A stretch of 64,000 nucleotides of DNA, from the NCBI GenBank assembly GCA_963772645.1, contig CAVYYD010000012.1:31046-95045 (forward strand), written 5' to 3'. The notes beneath the pieces were generated by a model that worked only from the letters and a program-made list of their open reading frames with translations, ran no database searches and was not told where the DNA came from. Shown here in pieces: positions 43,038 through 52,144 of the stretch (the stretch's first letter is position 1; every line of letters begins with the position of its first letter). The translations under genes were made by a program, and so were the position numbers. Source of the DNA: DASSQJ01 sp963772645 (GTDB taxonomy: Bacteria; Actinomycetota; Actinomycetes; Actinomycetales; Dermatophilaceae).

Positions 43038-44504
43038 GTGGCGCACGGCGAGCGGGGCGTCGTCTTCCCCGAGGTCGACGGTCGTCGGTCGACCTCCGCC
43101 ACCGGGCGGGCGGTGGTGGCGGACGCCCTCGCGCCGGTGGACCCGGTGGGCTCGGCCGCGGCGCGGCGGGAGACGAACTGGCGCACCGGCTACGTCGAGC
43201 ACTTCCGGCGGCTCGTCGAGGCCGGGCTGCCGAGCTACTCCGACGCCCGGACGATCGCCGAGGAGGGACTGGCGTCCGTGCACCGGCGGATGCGCTGGGT
43301 CACCGCCTCGGGTGAGGAGGCGCCGCTCACGGCTGCCGTCGGCGGGGCCGCCGGGGGGCCCCACGACCTCCTCGACACCGAGGTCGTCGACGGTCGCGGC
43401 GAACCCGACACGGCGCTCACCCTGCCCTACCACGGCCAGCGGCTCGCCGGCGACGACCTGCGCCGCCGGCTCGACGCGTGGGTCGAGGCCGGCGTCGTCG
43501 AGCCCAGCCTGCGCGAGGCCGTCACCGCCGTCCTGGAGAACCCGCAGTGGCTGCGCCTGGAGGGCCGCACGGTGGTCGTCCTGGGAGCGGCGGCCGAGAT
43601 GGGCCCGCTTCGCGCGCTCCTGCGGTGGGGCGCCACGGTGGCCGCCGTCGACCTGCCCCGCCCCGACCTCTGGTCGCGGTTGCTCGACGAGAGCGCCGGG
43701 CTCGCCGGGCGGCTCGTGGTCCCGGTCCGGGCCGGTTCGGGCCCCGTCGCCGACCGGGCCGGCGTCGACCTCCTCCACGACCTGCCCGGCGCCACCGCGT
43801 GGGTCGGCGCCGTGCCGGGGTCGCTCGTCCTCGGCAACTACGTCTACGCCGACGGGGCGACCAACGTGCGGGTGTCGACCGCGGTCGACGCCCTCTCCGA
43901 GGCGGTGCGCGGCCTGCGCCCCGACACCGCGCTGTCCTTCCTCGCCACCCCCACCGACGTCTTCGCCGTGCCGCGCGAGGCGGTCGACGCGGCCACCGAC
44001 TCCTACGCCCACCGGCGCACCTCGCGGTTGCTGCGGGTGCCGTTGCGCACGCTCTCCGGCGGACGCCTCCTGCGGCGCAACTACGTCCCGGGCGAGGACC
44101 CCGGCATCAACGACTCCGTGGTCACCCAGCAGGGGCCCAACTACCTGCTCGCCAAGCGGATCCAGCGGTGGCGAGCCACGGCGGCGCGGGCCTCCGGCGC
44201 GACCGTCTCGTTCACCGTGGCGCCTCCCACCCGCACCCGCTCGGTGCTGAGGAACCGCGCGCTCGCCGCCGCCTACGCGGGGGCGCACCGGTTCGGGGTC
44301 GAGGTCTTCGAGCCGGGGACGGCGAACACGCTGATGGCGGCCCTGCTCGTCCACGACCTCGTCGCCGGGCCGCCGCGCCATGACCACCCGTGGCAGGACG
44401 AGGCATGGGCCGCCGCCCACGGGGGGCTGTGGCGCACCGCCTACGACCCGCGCAGCGCGCTCGGGCTCGCCGCGCTCCTCGGCGCGGCCTCCGCCCGCAC
44501 CTGA
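43038..44504 (+). CDS. Conserved protein of unknown function after E2, Rossmann-like core
   Basis: A 488-residue protein starting at GTG three bases after the E2 stop, so almost certainly in the same operon. I do not recognise a named family. A nucleotide-binding-like strand-loop-helix, RTVVVLGAAAEMGPLRALLR, lies near residue 180 and is followed by VAAVDLPRPDLW, as in SDR or methyltransferase-type Rossmann folds. A later conserved-looking stretch is TQQGPNYLLAKRIQRWRA. There is no signal peptide or membrane segment, so it is cytosolic. It might modify or use an acyl product of the dehydrogenase, but this is a guess from position only. Confidence 0.65.
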   Translation: MAHGERGVVFPEVDGRRSTSATGRAVVADALAPVDPVGSAAARRETNWRTGYVEHFRRLVEAGLPSYSDARTIAEEGLASVHRRMRWVTASGEEAPLTAAVGGAAGGPHDLLDTEVVDGRGEPDTALTLPYHGQRLAGDDLRRRLDAWVEAGVVEPSLREAVTAVLENPQWLRLEGRTVVVLGAAAEMGPLRALLRWGATVAAVDLPRPDLWSRLLDESAGLAGRLVVPVRAGSGPVADRAGVDLLHDLPGATAWVGAVPGSLVLGNYVYADGATNVRVSTAVDALSEAVRGLRPDTALSFLATPTDVFAVPREAVDAATDSYAHRRTSRLLRVPLRTLSGGRLLRRNYVPGEDPGINDSVVTQQGPNYLLAKRIQRWRATAARASGATVSFTVAPPTRTRSVLRNRALAAAYAGAHRFGVEVFEPGTANTLMAALLVHDLVAGPPRHDHPWQDEAWAAAHGGLWRTAYDPRSALGLAALLGAASART

Positions 44505-44522
44505 CCCGGGTCGTGGCGGGGG

Positions 44523-46334
44523 TCAGCCGTTGGTCGAGGCAGGCACCTCGGCGGCGGCCGGGCCGTTCCCGGACCCCGCCGTCGCCGCCGTCGCCGCCGG
44601 CTGCGACCCGGCGCCGGGCCCGCCGGGCCCCGCGGGTGCGCCACCGGCTGCAGCGTTGCGCTCGCTGTAGGCCGAGCCGGAGCGCAGCTCCACCTGAGGC
44701 AGCATCAGCATGATGAGGAAGCCGATGACCATGACGGCCGACCCGACGAGGAACACGAGGTCCATCGAGTCCGAGAAGCCGATGAGGAACGGCTTGGCCA
44801 GGCGGGGGTCCAGGGTGTTGAGGAACGAGGAGTCCGAGAGGACCCCGCTGGAGCCGGCAGCGGTGACCCCGCCACTCGAGGCCGCCTGCTGGATCGCGGT
44901 GGCCACCGTGTGGTCGGTCGTCCCCGCGGGGGCCTGAAGCCCGGCGGCGACCCCGGCCCGGAAGTCCGCGGTCGGCGCGACGGCCTGGAACGCCGAGGCG
45001 ATCTTGCCGGGAACGGCCGAGAAGAGGATGGAGAGGAAGACCGCGGTCCCGATGGTGCCGCCCATCTGCCGGGTGAAGGTGGCCGTCGACGTGGCGACGC
45101 CGATCTGCTGCGGCGGGACGGCGTTCTGGACGGCCAGGGTGAGCGGCTGGAAGTTGAAGCCGAGGCCGAGGCCGAAGACGACCATGACGAGCATCGTCTG
45201 CCACAGCGGGGTGTCGTAGCCGACGTAGTGGAAGATGAACAGCCCGGCGACGAGCAGCCCCGACCCCACGACCGGGAAGATCCGGTACCGGCCGGTGCGG
45301 GCGATGATCTGGCCCGAGCTGATCGACCCGGCCATGATGCCCGCGACCATCGGGATCAGCTGCAGGCCGGCCTGGGTCGGGGTCGAGCCCTTGACGATCT
45401 GCAGGTAGAGCGGCAGGGCGGCGAGGCCGCCGAACATGGCAACGCCGATGACGACCGAGGCCGCCGAGGACACCCCGACCGTCTTGTTGCGGAACATCCG
45501 CAGCGGGAGGATCGCCTCGTCGCCGATCCGGCGCTCCTGGAGGAAGAACACCACCGCGGCGAGCGCCGAGACGACGTACGCGACCCAGGCCCGGCCGGAC
45601 GCCCAGCCCCAGTCGCGGCCCTGCTCGAGGACGATGAGGAGCGGGACCAGGGCGAGGGAGAGGAGGGAGGCGCCGAGCCAGTCGATCCGGTGCTCGAGGC
45701 GGCGGTGGTGCAGGTGCAGTGTCCGGGTGACGACGACGAGCGCGGCGATGCCGATCGGCACGTTGACGAGGAAGACCCAGCGCCACCCGGTGATCCCGAC
45801 GATGGAGTCGGCACCGGCGAAGAAGCCACCGATGACCGGGCCGGCGACGCTGGAGGTCCCGAAGACGGCGAGGAAGTAGCCCTGGTACTTCGCGCGCTCC
45901 CGCGGCGGGACGATGTCGCCGATGATCGCGAGCGCGAGCGACATCAGGCCGCCGGCGCCCAGGCCCTGCACGGCACGGAAGCCGGCGAGCATGTACATCG
46001 ACGTGGCCAGGCTGGACAGCGCGGAGCCGACGATGAAGATCGAGATCGCGAAGATGAAGAGCTTCTTGCGGCCGTAGATGTCGCCGAGCTTGCCGTAGAG
46101 CGGGGTGACGATGGTGGCGGTGATCAGGTAGGCGGTGGTGGCCCAGGCCTGCTGGTCGAGGCCGTGCAGGTCGTCGGCGATCGTCCGGATCGAGGTCGCG
46201 ACGATCGTCTGGTCGAGGGCGGCGAGGAACATGCCCATCATCAGCCCGACGAGGATGGTCACGATCTGTCGGTGGGTGAGCGGACCCTCGCCGGGGAGGT
46301 CCTTCGCCGTGCGTGGCGCGGTCTGGTCGGTCAT
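44523..46334 (-). CDS. DHA2-family MFS drug efflux transporter (EmrB/QacA type)
   Basis: A 603-residue proton-coupled multidrug exporter with about 14 membrane helices. Family motif C-like and A-like blocks are present: ALDQTIVATSIRTIADDLHG, TPLYGKLGDIYGRKKLFIFA, FRAVQGLGAGGLMSLALAII, and GPVIGGFFAG followed by WRWVFLVNVPIG. The C-terminal tail after the last helix is Gly/Pro/Ala-rich and probably cytoplasmic. Its ATG overlaps the MarR gene stop by four bases, so the repressor and pump are co-expressed. The substrate range is unknown. Confidence 0.93.
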   Translation of the reverse strand: MTDQTAPRTAKDLPGEGPLTHRQIVTILVGLMMGMFLAALDQTIVATSIRTIADDLHGLDQQAWATTAYLITATIVTPLYGKLGDIYGRKKLFIFAISIFIVGSALSSLATSMYMLAGFRAVQGLGAGGLMSLALAIIGDIVPPRERAKYQGYFLAVFGTSSVAGPVIGGFFAGADSIVGITGWRWVFLVNVPIGIAALVVVTRTLHLHHRRLEHRIDWLGASLLSLALVPLLIVLEQGRDWGWASGRAWVAYVVSALAAVVFFLQERRIGDEAILPLRMFRNKTVGVSSAASVVIGVAMFGGLAALPLYLQIVKGSTPTQAGLQLIPMVAGIMAGSISSGQIIARTGRYRIFPVVGSGLLVAGLFIFHYVGYDTPLWQTMLVMVVFGLGLGFNFQPLTLAVQNAVPPQQIGVATSTATFTRQMGGTIGTAVFLSILFSAVPGKIASAFQAVAPTADFRAGVAAGLQAPAGTTDHTVATAIQQAASSGGVTAAGSSGVLSDSSFLNTLDPRLAKPFLIGFSDSMDLVFLVGSAVMVIGFLIMLMLPQVELRSGSAYSERNAAAGGAPAGPGGPGAGSQPAATAATAGSGNGPAAAEVPASTNG

Positions 46335-46807
46335 CGTTCGGTCCTGGGGGGCTGGGGGTGGAGCGCGGTCTCGAGGTCGGAGGAGAACCGCGAGAGGAAG
46401 GAGGCGAAGGCCTGGACGTCGTCGTCCGGCCAGTCGGCGAGGAGCCCGCGGAGCCACTGCTCGCGTCCCTCGCGGATGGCGAGGAGCAGCGCCTCGCCGT
46501 CGGGGGTCACCGAGAGCGCCTGGGCCCGGCCGTCGTCGGGGTCGGGGCCCCGCTCGACGAGGCCGAGGTCGACGAGGGTGCTGACCTGGCGGCTCACCGT
46601 CGAGACGTCGACGTGCACGGCGTCGGCGAGGGCCGAGACGCGCAGCGGGCGACGCTTGAGGTTGTAGAGCAGCGGGTACGCCATGGGGTCGACGTGTTCG
46701 TGCTGCCGTGGCGCCTGCGCCTTGGCGACGTGGAGCAGCTTCGTCATCCGAACGAGCTCGTCGCCGAGCATGGCCGTCGCGGTCGACGGCACGGAGCTGA
46801 ACGGCAC
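46331..46807 (-). CDS. MarR-family transcriptional regulator
   Basis: A 158-residue winged-helix regulator. The DNA-binding part reads YPLLYNLKRRPLRVSALADA, VDVSTVSRQVSTLVDLGLVE and RGPDPDDGRAQALSVTPDGE with the MarR wing Asp-Gly-Arg. GTG at 46807 is selected because AAGGAG lies six bases upstream. It is the first gene of a two-gene operon with the MFS exporter. A TTGGTTG/CAAACAA inverted repeat just upstream is a likely operator, giving autorepression relieved by pump substrates. Confidence 0.92.
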   Translation of the reverse strand: MPFSSVPSTATAMLGDELVRMTKLLHVAKAQAPRQHEHVDPMAYPLLYNLKRRPLRVSALADAVHVDVSTVSRQVSTLVDLGLVERGPDPDDGRAQALSVTPDGEALLLAIREGREQWLRGLLADWPDDDVQAFASFLSRFSSDLETALHPQPPRTER

Positions 46808-46829
46808 GGTGCGCTCCTTTCGATCTTGG

Positions 46830-46850
46830 TTGGTTGCAGCATACAAACAA
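46830..46850. promoter_or_regulatory. Candidate MarR operator
   Basis: The imperfect inverted repeat TTGGTTG-N7-CAAACAA (six of seven positions pair) lies 23 bases before the MarR start, in an unusually AT-rich patch that probably holds the promoter. Confidence 0.5.
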
Positions 46851-46930
46851 CTCGGGCCGGGAGAAATTCCCGCTGTCGAGGGTTCGACAACCCGGGGCGA
46901 CCGGGGGTTCGCCGATCCCGGGCGCGCGCC

Positions 46931-47407
46931 TCAGGCCGAGCGGGCGTGGAGGTGCTCGAGGAGGTTGTGCGAGAACCGCTGGCCCATCAGGGCCACCACG
47001 CCCTTCATCGCCGTCGTCACGCCGGGGCGGGTGACGCCGGGGAACGGCAGGTCGACCGTGATCGCCATCGAGGTCTCGAGGTGGGTGTGCTCCCCGCGCG
47101 GGCTCAGGGCGTACCAGCCCTCGACCCCGGCCACCTCGCCGCCGTCCCCGGCCGCGGGGTCGTGGGTGAACTCGATGCGGTGCGGCTCGTCGAACGTCAT
47201 CCGCTCGGTGAAGGTGAAGGAGAAGGAGCGCCCGAGCACCGGCACCCGGGTCATCTCCCAGACCCAGTGCTCGCCCCGCTGACGGACCGACCGGAGGAAC
47301 GGGGTGAGCCGGGCGACGGTCCCGGGGTCGGTCAGCGCGGCCCACACCTCCCCCGGTGCGGCCGTGACCGTGGCGGTGGAGCGGGTGGAGGTGCTGAAGG
47401 TGGCCAT
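46931..47407 (-). CDS. SRPBCC (START-like) family protein
   Basis: A 158-residue protein of the helix-grip SRPBCC superfamily. It starts STATVTAAPGEVWAALTDPG, the classic first strand and helix, and has a hydrophobic pocket pattern through FSFTFTERMTFDEPHRIEFT and a long C-terminal helix LMGQRFSHNLLEHLHA. Such proteins bind lipids or polyketides or act as cyclases or aromatases; no specific ligand can be named. Its stop side faces the MarR promoter, and its start is five bases after the next gene's stop, so the two are co-transcribed. Confidence 0.82.
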   Translation of the reverse strand: MATFSTSTRSTATVTAAPGEVWAALTDPGTVARLTPFLRSVRQRGEHWVWEMTRVPVLGRSFSFTFTERMTFDEPHRIEFTHDPAAGDGGEVAGVEGWYALSPRGEHTHLETSMAITVDLPFPGVTRPGVTTAMKGVVALMGQRFSHNLLEHLHARSA

Positions 47408-47412
47408 GGTCC

Positions 47413-48261
47413 TCAGGGGGTCAGCGTGAGCGCGGCGAGCACACGGCGGGCGACGTCCTCGTCGCCGGTGACGGTCACCGGGAGGTCGGCCGGGTCGCGG
47501 CGTCCGCCGACGAGGCGCATCGCGACCGCGGTGGAGCAGGTCAGGGTGGTGGTGACGACGTCGGGGTGCTCCTCGGACCCGCCGGCGAACAGGGGGATGC
47601 CGACGGCCCGGCCGTCCTGCTCCTCGACCCGGGCCCCGGCCCGCCCGACGACCGGGCCGGTGAGCTCGAGCACCACCGCGTTGCCGGGGTCGATGCCCGC
47701 GCGCCGGGCGATGACGACGGGCAGCGCGTCGAAGGTCCGGGACACGCTGAGCGACGCGGCGGGGGTGTCCAGGCCCCCCGGTCGGCCCAGCGCCTCGCGG
47801 ATGTCCTGCTCGTGCATCCAGACGTCGAAGGTCCGCACGGCGAGCATCTCGGCCAGCGTCGAGCGCCCACGCAGCCCGTCCACCTCGGCCGTGGGGTCGA
47901 CTCCCTCGGCGCGGTAGGCGGCGAGGCGCTCCTCGAGCCGCCACTCGAGCTCGTCGAGGAGGTCCTCGAGGGCCCGGCCGCGGCGCGACTCGACGAGCCG
48001 TTCCATCATGGCGCCGAAGTCGTTGCGCACGTGCTCGTAGCCGCTGACGTCGAGGTCGGGCACGGTGTCGCCGGCGACGGCGGCCTCGGTGGCGGCGACG
48101 TGGGCGACCTGGTCGAAGACGGTCCAGCCGGGGCAGTCGGTCGGGCGCTGCGCGTCCTCCGCCCGCATCGTGCGGCCGAGGTCGATGACGGACTGGACGG
48201 TCTGCGCCCAGGCGTCGACGACCTCCGGGTACTCGGCCGGGGCCGGGGGGTGCAGCGGCAT
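47413..48261 (-). CDS. Maleylpyruvate isomerase family mycothiol-dependent enzyme
   Basis: A 282-residue DinB-like metalloenzyme of the actinobacterial MDMPI family, which uses mycothiol as a thiol cofactor. The N-terminal four-helix domain has RPTDCPGWTVFDQVAHVAAT, with the first metal His in DQVAHVA, and later the VRTFDVWMHEQDIREALGRP block carrying the other ligands. An alpha/beta C-terminal domain follows. The exact reaction of most members is unknown. The start at 48261 gives the usual family N-terminus. It is divergent from copD-ctaG, with 27 bases between the start codons. Confidence 0.83.
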   Translation of the reverse strand: MPLHPPAPAEYPEVVDAWAQTVQSVIDLGRTMRAEDAQRPTDCPGWTVFDQVAHVAATEAAVAGDTVPDLDVSGYEHVRNDFGAMMERLVESRRGRALEDLLDELEWRLEERLAAYRAEGVDPTAEVDGLRGRSTLAEMLAVRTFDVWMHEQDIREALGRPGGLDTPAASLSVSRTFDALPVVIARRAGIDPGNAVVLELTGPVVGRAGARVEEQDGRAVGIPLFAGGSEEHPDVVTTTLTCSTAVAMRLVGGRRDPADLPVTVTGDEDVARRVLAALTLTP

Positions 48262-48288
48262 GCGGACACAGTACCTACGCTGGGGGGC

Positions 48289-50331
48289 ATGGCCCTGCGG
48301 ACGCGTCCAGCGAACGGGGACGCCGTGCAGGCGTCCTCCACCGGCCCGCGCGCCACCGGCCGGGAGCGCTCCGGCCCGGTCGGGCCGCTCGCGGTCGCGG
48401 TCGGGGCGGCCCTGCTCGCCCTGCTGCCGGCCGCGCTGCTCACCGGGGCCACCGCCCCGTTGCTCCTCGCCGACCCGGGGCCGTTCGTCCGCTGGGGCGT
48501 CCCGGTCGCCGACCTCCTCGCCAACCTGGCGGGCCCGGCCACCTTCGGCCTGCTCGCGCTCGCGGCCTTCCTCGTCCCCGAGCGCACGCGCACCGACCGC
48601 CGGGCCACGGCGGTGCGGTGGGCCGGCGGCACCGCGCTCGCCTGGCTCGTCGCCAGCCTGCTCGAGGTGATCCTCACCTTCGCCGACGTCGCCGGCACGC
48701 CGCTGACCGCGCTGGACCTGCCGCAGCAGTTCCTCCGCTTCGCGTGGGACCTCGAGACCACCCGGGTCATCCTGGTGACGGCCGCGGCGGCACTCGTCGT
48801 CGCCGTCACGGCCCTGGCCACCCAGCGGCGAGCCGTCGCGGCGTGGCTCGCGGCGCTCACGCTCTTCGGGGTGGTGGTCCAGTCGCTGACCGGGCACGCG
48901 GCCGGGTCGGCGAGCCACGAGGACGCCGTCAACGGGCTCGCCATCCACCTGCTCGGGGTCACCGTGTGGGTCGGCGGGCTCATCGCGCTCCTCGCGATGC
49001 GGCGCCGGCTCGGCCGTGACCTCGGGGTCACCGTCTCGCGGTACTCGGTGCTCGCGACCTGGTCCTTCGTCGCCGTCGCCCTCTCCGGGGTGCTCCAGGC
49101 CGCGATCCGGCTCGGGTCGCCGGCCGGGCTCCTCACCGCGTACGGCGTCGTCGTGTCGCTCAAGACCCTCGCCCTGCTCGTGCTCGGCGGTATCGGCTGG
49201 CTGCACCGGCGCACGATCGCCTCCCGGCTCACCGTCGACCCCGGCGACGGCCGGACCTTCGCCCGCCTCGCCATCGTCGAGGTGGGCGTCATGGGGGTCG
49301 CCGCTGGCCTTGCCGCCGTCCTGGCCCGCAGCATCCCCCCGGTGCCCGACGCGCTGCCGGACCCTAGCATCGTCCTCGAGCTCACCGGCTTCCCCGACCC
49401 GGGGCCGGTGACCAGCGCCGACTGGCTCACGGCGTGGCGTCCCGACTGGCTGTTCATCACCGTCGTCGTCGTGGCCGTCGGCGTCTACCTGGCCGGGGCG
49501 CTGCGGCTGCACCGACGGGGCGACGCGTGGCCGTGGTGGCGCAGCGTGCTCTGGGTGTCCGGCTGGCTGGTCTTCCTCTGGGCGACGAACGGGGCCCCCG
49601 GCATCTGGGGACGGGTGCTCTTCAGCGCCCACATGGTCATGCACATGGCCGTGGCGATGATCGTGCCGATCGCCCTCGTTCCGGCCGCGCCGCTGACCCT
49701 CGCGCTGCGCGCGCTCCCGGCCCGCCGCGACCGCACCTGGGGCCCGCGCGAGCTCATCCTCCAGGTGGTCCACTCGCGAACCCTGCGGTGGCTGGCCAAC
49801 CCGGTCGTCGCGGCCGCGCTGTTCTTCTTCAGCCTCGCCGCGTTCTACTGGACCGGGCTGTTCGACCTCGCCCTGACCACCCACACCGGGCACCTGCTGA
49901 TGATGGGGCACTTCCTCCTCACCGGGTACCTCTTCGTCTGGGTGCTCATCGGAGTCGACCCGGGGCCGCCGCGGTGGTCCCCGCTCATGCTCCTCGTCAT
50001 CCTCTTCGCGACGATCTCGTTCCACGCCTTCTTCGGGGTGGCCCTGACCAGCAGCGAGAGCCTCCTCGCCTCGGACTTCTTCACCCAGCTCAACCTGCCG
50101 TGGGGCCCGGGCCCGCTCGCCGACCAGCACGTCGCGGGCGAGATCGCGTGGGGCATCGGGGAGGCCCCCACCCTCATCCTCGCCGTCGTCGTCGGGTTCC
50201 AGTGGTTCCGCTCCGAGCAGCGCGAGACCGACCGCCAGGACCGCCAGGCCGACCGCGACGGGGACGCCGAGCTGCGGGCCTACAACGCGCGCCTCCAGGC
50301 GCTGCGGCAGGAGGCCGAGCGCCTCCGCTGA
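48289..50331 (+). CDS. CopD-CtaG fusion: copper resistance D domain and cytochrome c oxidase assembly factor
   Basis: A 680-residue membrane protein with about 15 hydrophobic helices. The N-terminal half is CopD-like: QSLTGHAAGSASHEDAVNGL then IHLLGVTVWVGGLIALLAMR, with membrane His residues typical of copper import. The C-terminal half is CtaG-like: LFSAHMVMHMAVAMIVPIAL and HTGHLLMMGHFLLTGYLFVW, rich in His/Met for copper delivery to haem-copper oxidase. The fusion is common in Actinobacteria and suggests copper uptake coupled to oxidase assembly. The soluble tail is Arg/Gln-rich. ATG at 48289 is preceded by GGGGGG. Confidence 0.88.
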   Translation: MALRTRPANGDAVQASSTGPRATGRERSGPVGPLAVAVGAALLALLPAALLTGATAPLLLADPGPFVRWGVPVADLLANLAGPATFGLLALAAFLVPERTRTDRRATAVRWAGGTALAWLVASLLEVILTFADVAGTPLTALDLPQQFLRFAWDLETTRVILVTAAAALVVAVTALATQRRAVAAWLAALTLFGVVVQSLTGHAAGSASHEDAVNGLAIHLLGVTVWVGGLIALLAMRRRLGRDLGVTVSRYSVLATWSFVAVALSGVLQAAIRLGSPAGLLTAYGVVVSLKTLALLVLGGIGWLHRRTIASRLTVDPGDGRTFARLAIVEVGVMGVAAGLAAVLARSIPPVPDALPDPSIVLELTGFPDPGPVTSADWLTAWRPDWLFITVVVVAVGVYLAGALRLHRRGDAWPWWRSVLWVSGWLVFLWATNGAPGIWGRVLFSAHMVMHMAVAMIVPIALVPAAPLTLALRALPARRDRTWGPRELILQVVHSRTLRWLANPVVAAALFFFSLAAFYWTGLFDLALTTHTGHLLMMGHFLLTGYLFVWVLIGVDPGPPRWSPLMLLVILFATISFHAFFGVALTSSESLLASDFFTQLNLPWGPGPLADQHVAGEIAWGIGEAPTLILAVVVGFQWFRSEQRETDRQDRQADRDGDAELRAYNARLQALRQEAERLR

Positions 50332-50340
50332 CCCCCCGCA

Positions 50341-50384
50341 TCGGGTGCTCAGGTGGTCGCCGGGGCGGCCGTCTCGGCACCCGA
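50341..50384 (+). repeat. 44-bp dispersed palindromic repeat, copy 2
   Basis: Same 44-bp length and ends (TCGGGTGC and GCACCCGA) as copies 1 and 3, and identical to copy 3 over the first 26 bases. The right stem has diverged, so only the outer eight bases pair. It lies between the ctaG stop and the nitrilase gene start, 26 bases from the latter. Confidence 0.75.
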
Positions 50385-50410
50385 CCCCGATGATGCGCGA
50401 GGATGGGGTC

Positions 50411-51217
50411 ATGCGCGTCGCGGTCGTCCAGCTCTCCTACGGGGACGAGGAGTCGTTCGACGCGCGGGTCGACCGGGTGGCCGGGCTGGTCGGCGGCCTG
50501 TCGGGCCACGACCTCGTCGTGCTCCCCGAGCTGTGGGGCGCCACCGGTTTCGGCTACGCCCGGTGGGACGCCGAGGCCCAGCCGCTCGACGGCCCCTGGT
50601 CCCGGTCGATGGCGGATGCCGCGCGCGCGGCCGGGGTGACGCTGCACGCCGGCTCGTTCGTCGAGCGGCTGGCCGAGACCGGGCCGGACGGGAACGACCT
50701 CGCCAACACCTCCCTCGTGCTGTCGGCGGACGGGAGCACGCTCGGGGTGTATCGCAAGATCCACCGCTTCGGCTTCGGCGCGGGCGAGCCGCGGCTCATG
50801 GAGGCCGGCACCGAGATGGTTCTCCTCGAGGTCCCCGACGGCGCCGGCGGGGTGGTCCCGGCCGGTCTGTCGACGTGCTACGACCTCCGCTTCCCCGAGC
50901 TCTACCGTCGCCAGGTCGAGGCGGGGGCCGAGCTCTTCGTCGTCCCCGCCGCGTGGCCCGCCGCACGAGTGGCGCACTGGCGGCTCCTCGGCCGCGCCCG
51001 CGCCGTCGAGAACCAGTGCGTCGTCATCCAGGGCAACACCGCCGGCACCCACGCCGGCCACCGGATGGGGGGCTTCAGCCAGGTCGTCGCGGCGACCGGC
51101 GAGCTCCTCGCCGTGGGGTCGGCGGACGCCGAGGAGGTGCTCTCCGTCGACCTCGACCTCGCGGCGACGCACGAGTACCGCCGGTCGTTCCCGGTCCTCG
51201 CCGACCGGCGCCTCTGA
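50411..51217 (+). CDS. Carbon-nitrogen hydrolase (nitrilase superfamily)
   Basis: A 268-residue nitrilase-fold amidase. The Glu-Lys-Cys triad is visible: Glu40 in LVVLPELWG, Lys in GVYRKIHRFGFG and Cys in LSTCYDLRFPELYR. The form resembles omega-amidase or YafV-like enzymes that hydrolyse small amides. The C-terminal FSQVVAATGELLAVG and VDLDLAATHEYRRSFPVLAD blocks are also family-typical. The ATG at 50411 begins the RVAVVQLSY strand; the upstream frame crosses the 44-bp repeat and is not coding. The substrate is unknown. Confidence 0.9.
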   Translation: MRVAVVQLSYGDEESFDARVDRVAGLVGGLSGHDLVVLPELWGATGFGYARWDAEAQPLDGPWSRSMADAARAAGVTLHAGSFVERLAETGPDGNDLANTSLVLSADGSTLGVYRKIHRFGFGAGEPRLMEAGTEMVLLEVPDGAGGVVPAGLSTCYDLRFPELYRRQVEAGAELFVVPAAWPAARVAHWRLLGRARAVENQCVVIQGNTAGTHAGHRMGGFSQVVAATGELLAVGSADAEEVLSVDLDLAATHEYRRSFPVLADRRL

Positions 51218-52088
51218 CCTCGCCGACCCCGGGTCGTGGCGCACCTCCTGCGCGGTGCACCGGACGACGATGCGCCGTTCGCTGGTGAGACCCCGGTGGC
51301 GTCGGACGTCCTCGGCGTAGTGCTCGACGTCGAGGTGGAACGCCCCGTCGACCTCGAGCACGAGGACCCTGCCGTCGGGCAGGTCCCACTCGCAGTCGGT
51401 GAACCTCAGCCGGCCCGAGCGGTCCCGCCGCCGCTGCTGGCGACGTGGTGGCACCAGCCGCCAGGAGCGCCACAGGCGCAGGACGTCGACCTCGGCCAGG
51501 GACTGGGAGCCGCCGGACACGTCCGCGAGGAGGGCCCGGATGTCGGCCGCACGCCGGAGCGGGCGCAGCTCCCGGGTCCAGCGCAGGAGCAGCTCCGGGG
51601 TGGCGAGCCGCTGCTGGACGGTGGCGGCGACCGCGCCCAACGCGGTACGCCTGGACCGCTCCCTGGCTGCGAAGAGCAGGACGGCCGGCTCGAGGCGGCA
51701 GGTCGGCGGCCGGTGCGTGGGGTGCCGCAGCGCCGCCAGGTCGCGGCGGGTGCGGACGAGAAGGACCCCCTCGGCGGGGTCGAAGGACAGGTCGTGCTCG
51801 ACGAGGACGGTGACCTCGTCGCGCGCCCAGTTCCGCAGGCCCAGGGCCTCGGCCGCCGTCAGGCCCGCGAGCAGGGCAGGCGGCCCGGCGTGCTCGAGGG
51901 CCACCCACACCCGTTGTTCGCGCGAGAGGGGACCGGTCGTCGTCGTGTACACCGAGTGGGTGCGCTGGCGCCACCGTCCGGCCCGGAGCTGGTTCCGGAC
52001 GAACGCGGGACACCCCGAGCTCGCGGAGGGTGCGCTGCGAGACCACCCCGGCGCGGCTCGCCGCATCCTCCTGCCACCCGCCGGCCAC
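51218..52088 (-). pseudogene. Broken gene: AbiEi-like N-terminus, endonuclease-fold (DUF559/Vsr-like) C-terminus
   Basis: The first frame from about 52088 (GTG) reads AGGWQEDAASRAGVVSQRTL then RELGVSR, a helix-turn-helix like that of AbiEi-type antitoxins. After a +1 shift near 52004-52007 the protein continues FVRNQLRAGRWRQRTHSVYT, LAGLTAAEALGLRNW, a long middle region, and VLVLEVDGAFHLDVEHYAED then VRRHRGLTSERRIVVRC, a restriction-endonuclease-like core with E-x-D-G and H. No stop occurs where the family would end, so the frame would run on antisense to the nitrilase gene. The gene is probably decayed, or carries more than one base error. Related actinobacterial proteins have no proven function. 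Confidence 0.65.
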
Positions 52089-52144
52089 CTCGTGAGTCTG
52101 CCGCGACCGGCGAGAAGGGCCGGGGAGTTCTCCACACCCCAGGG

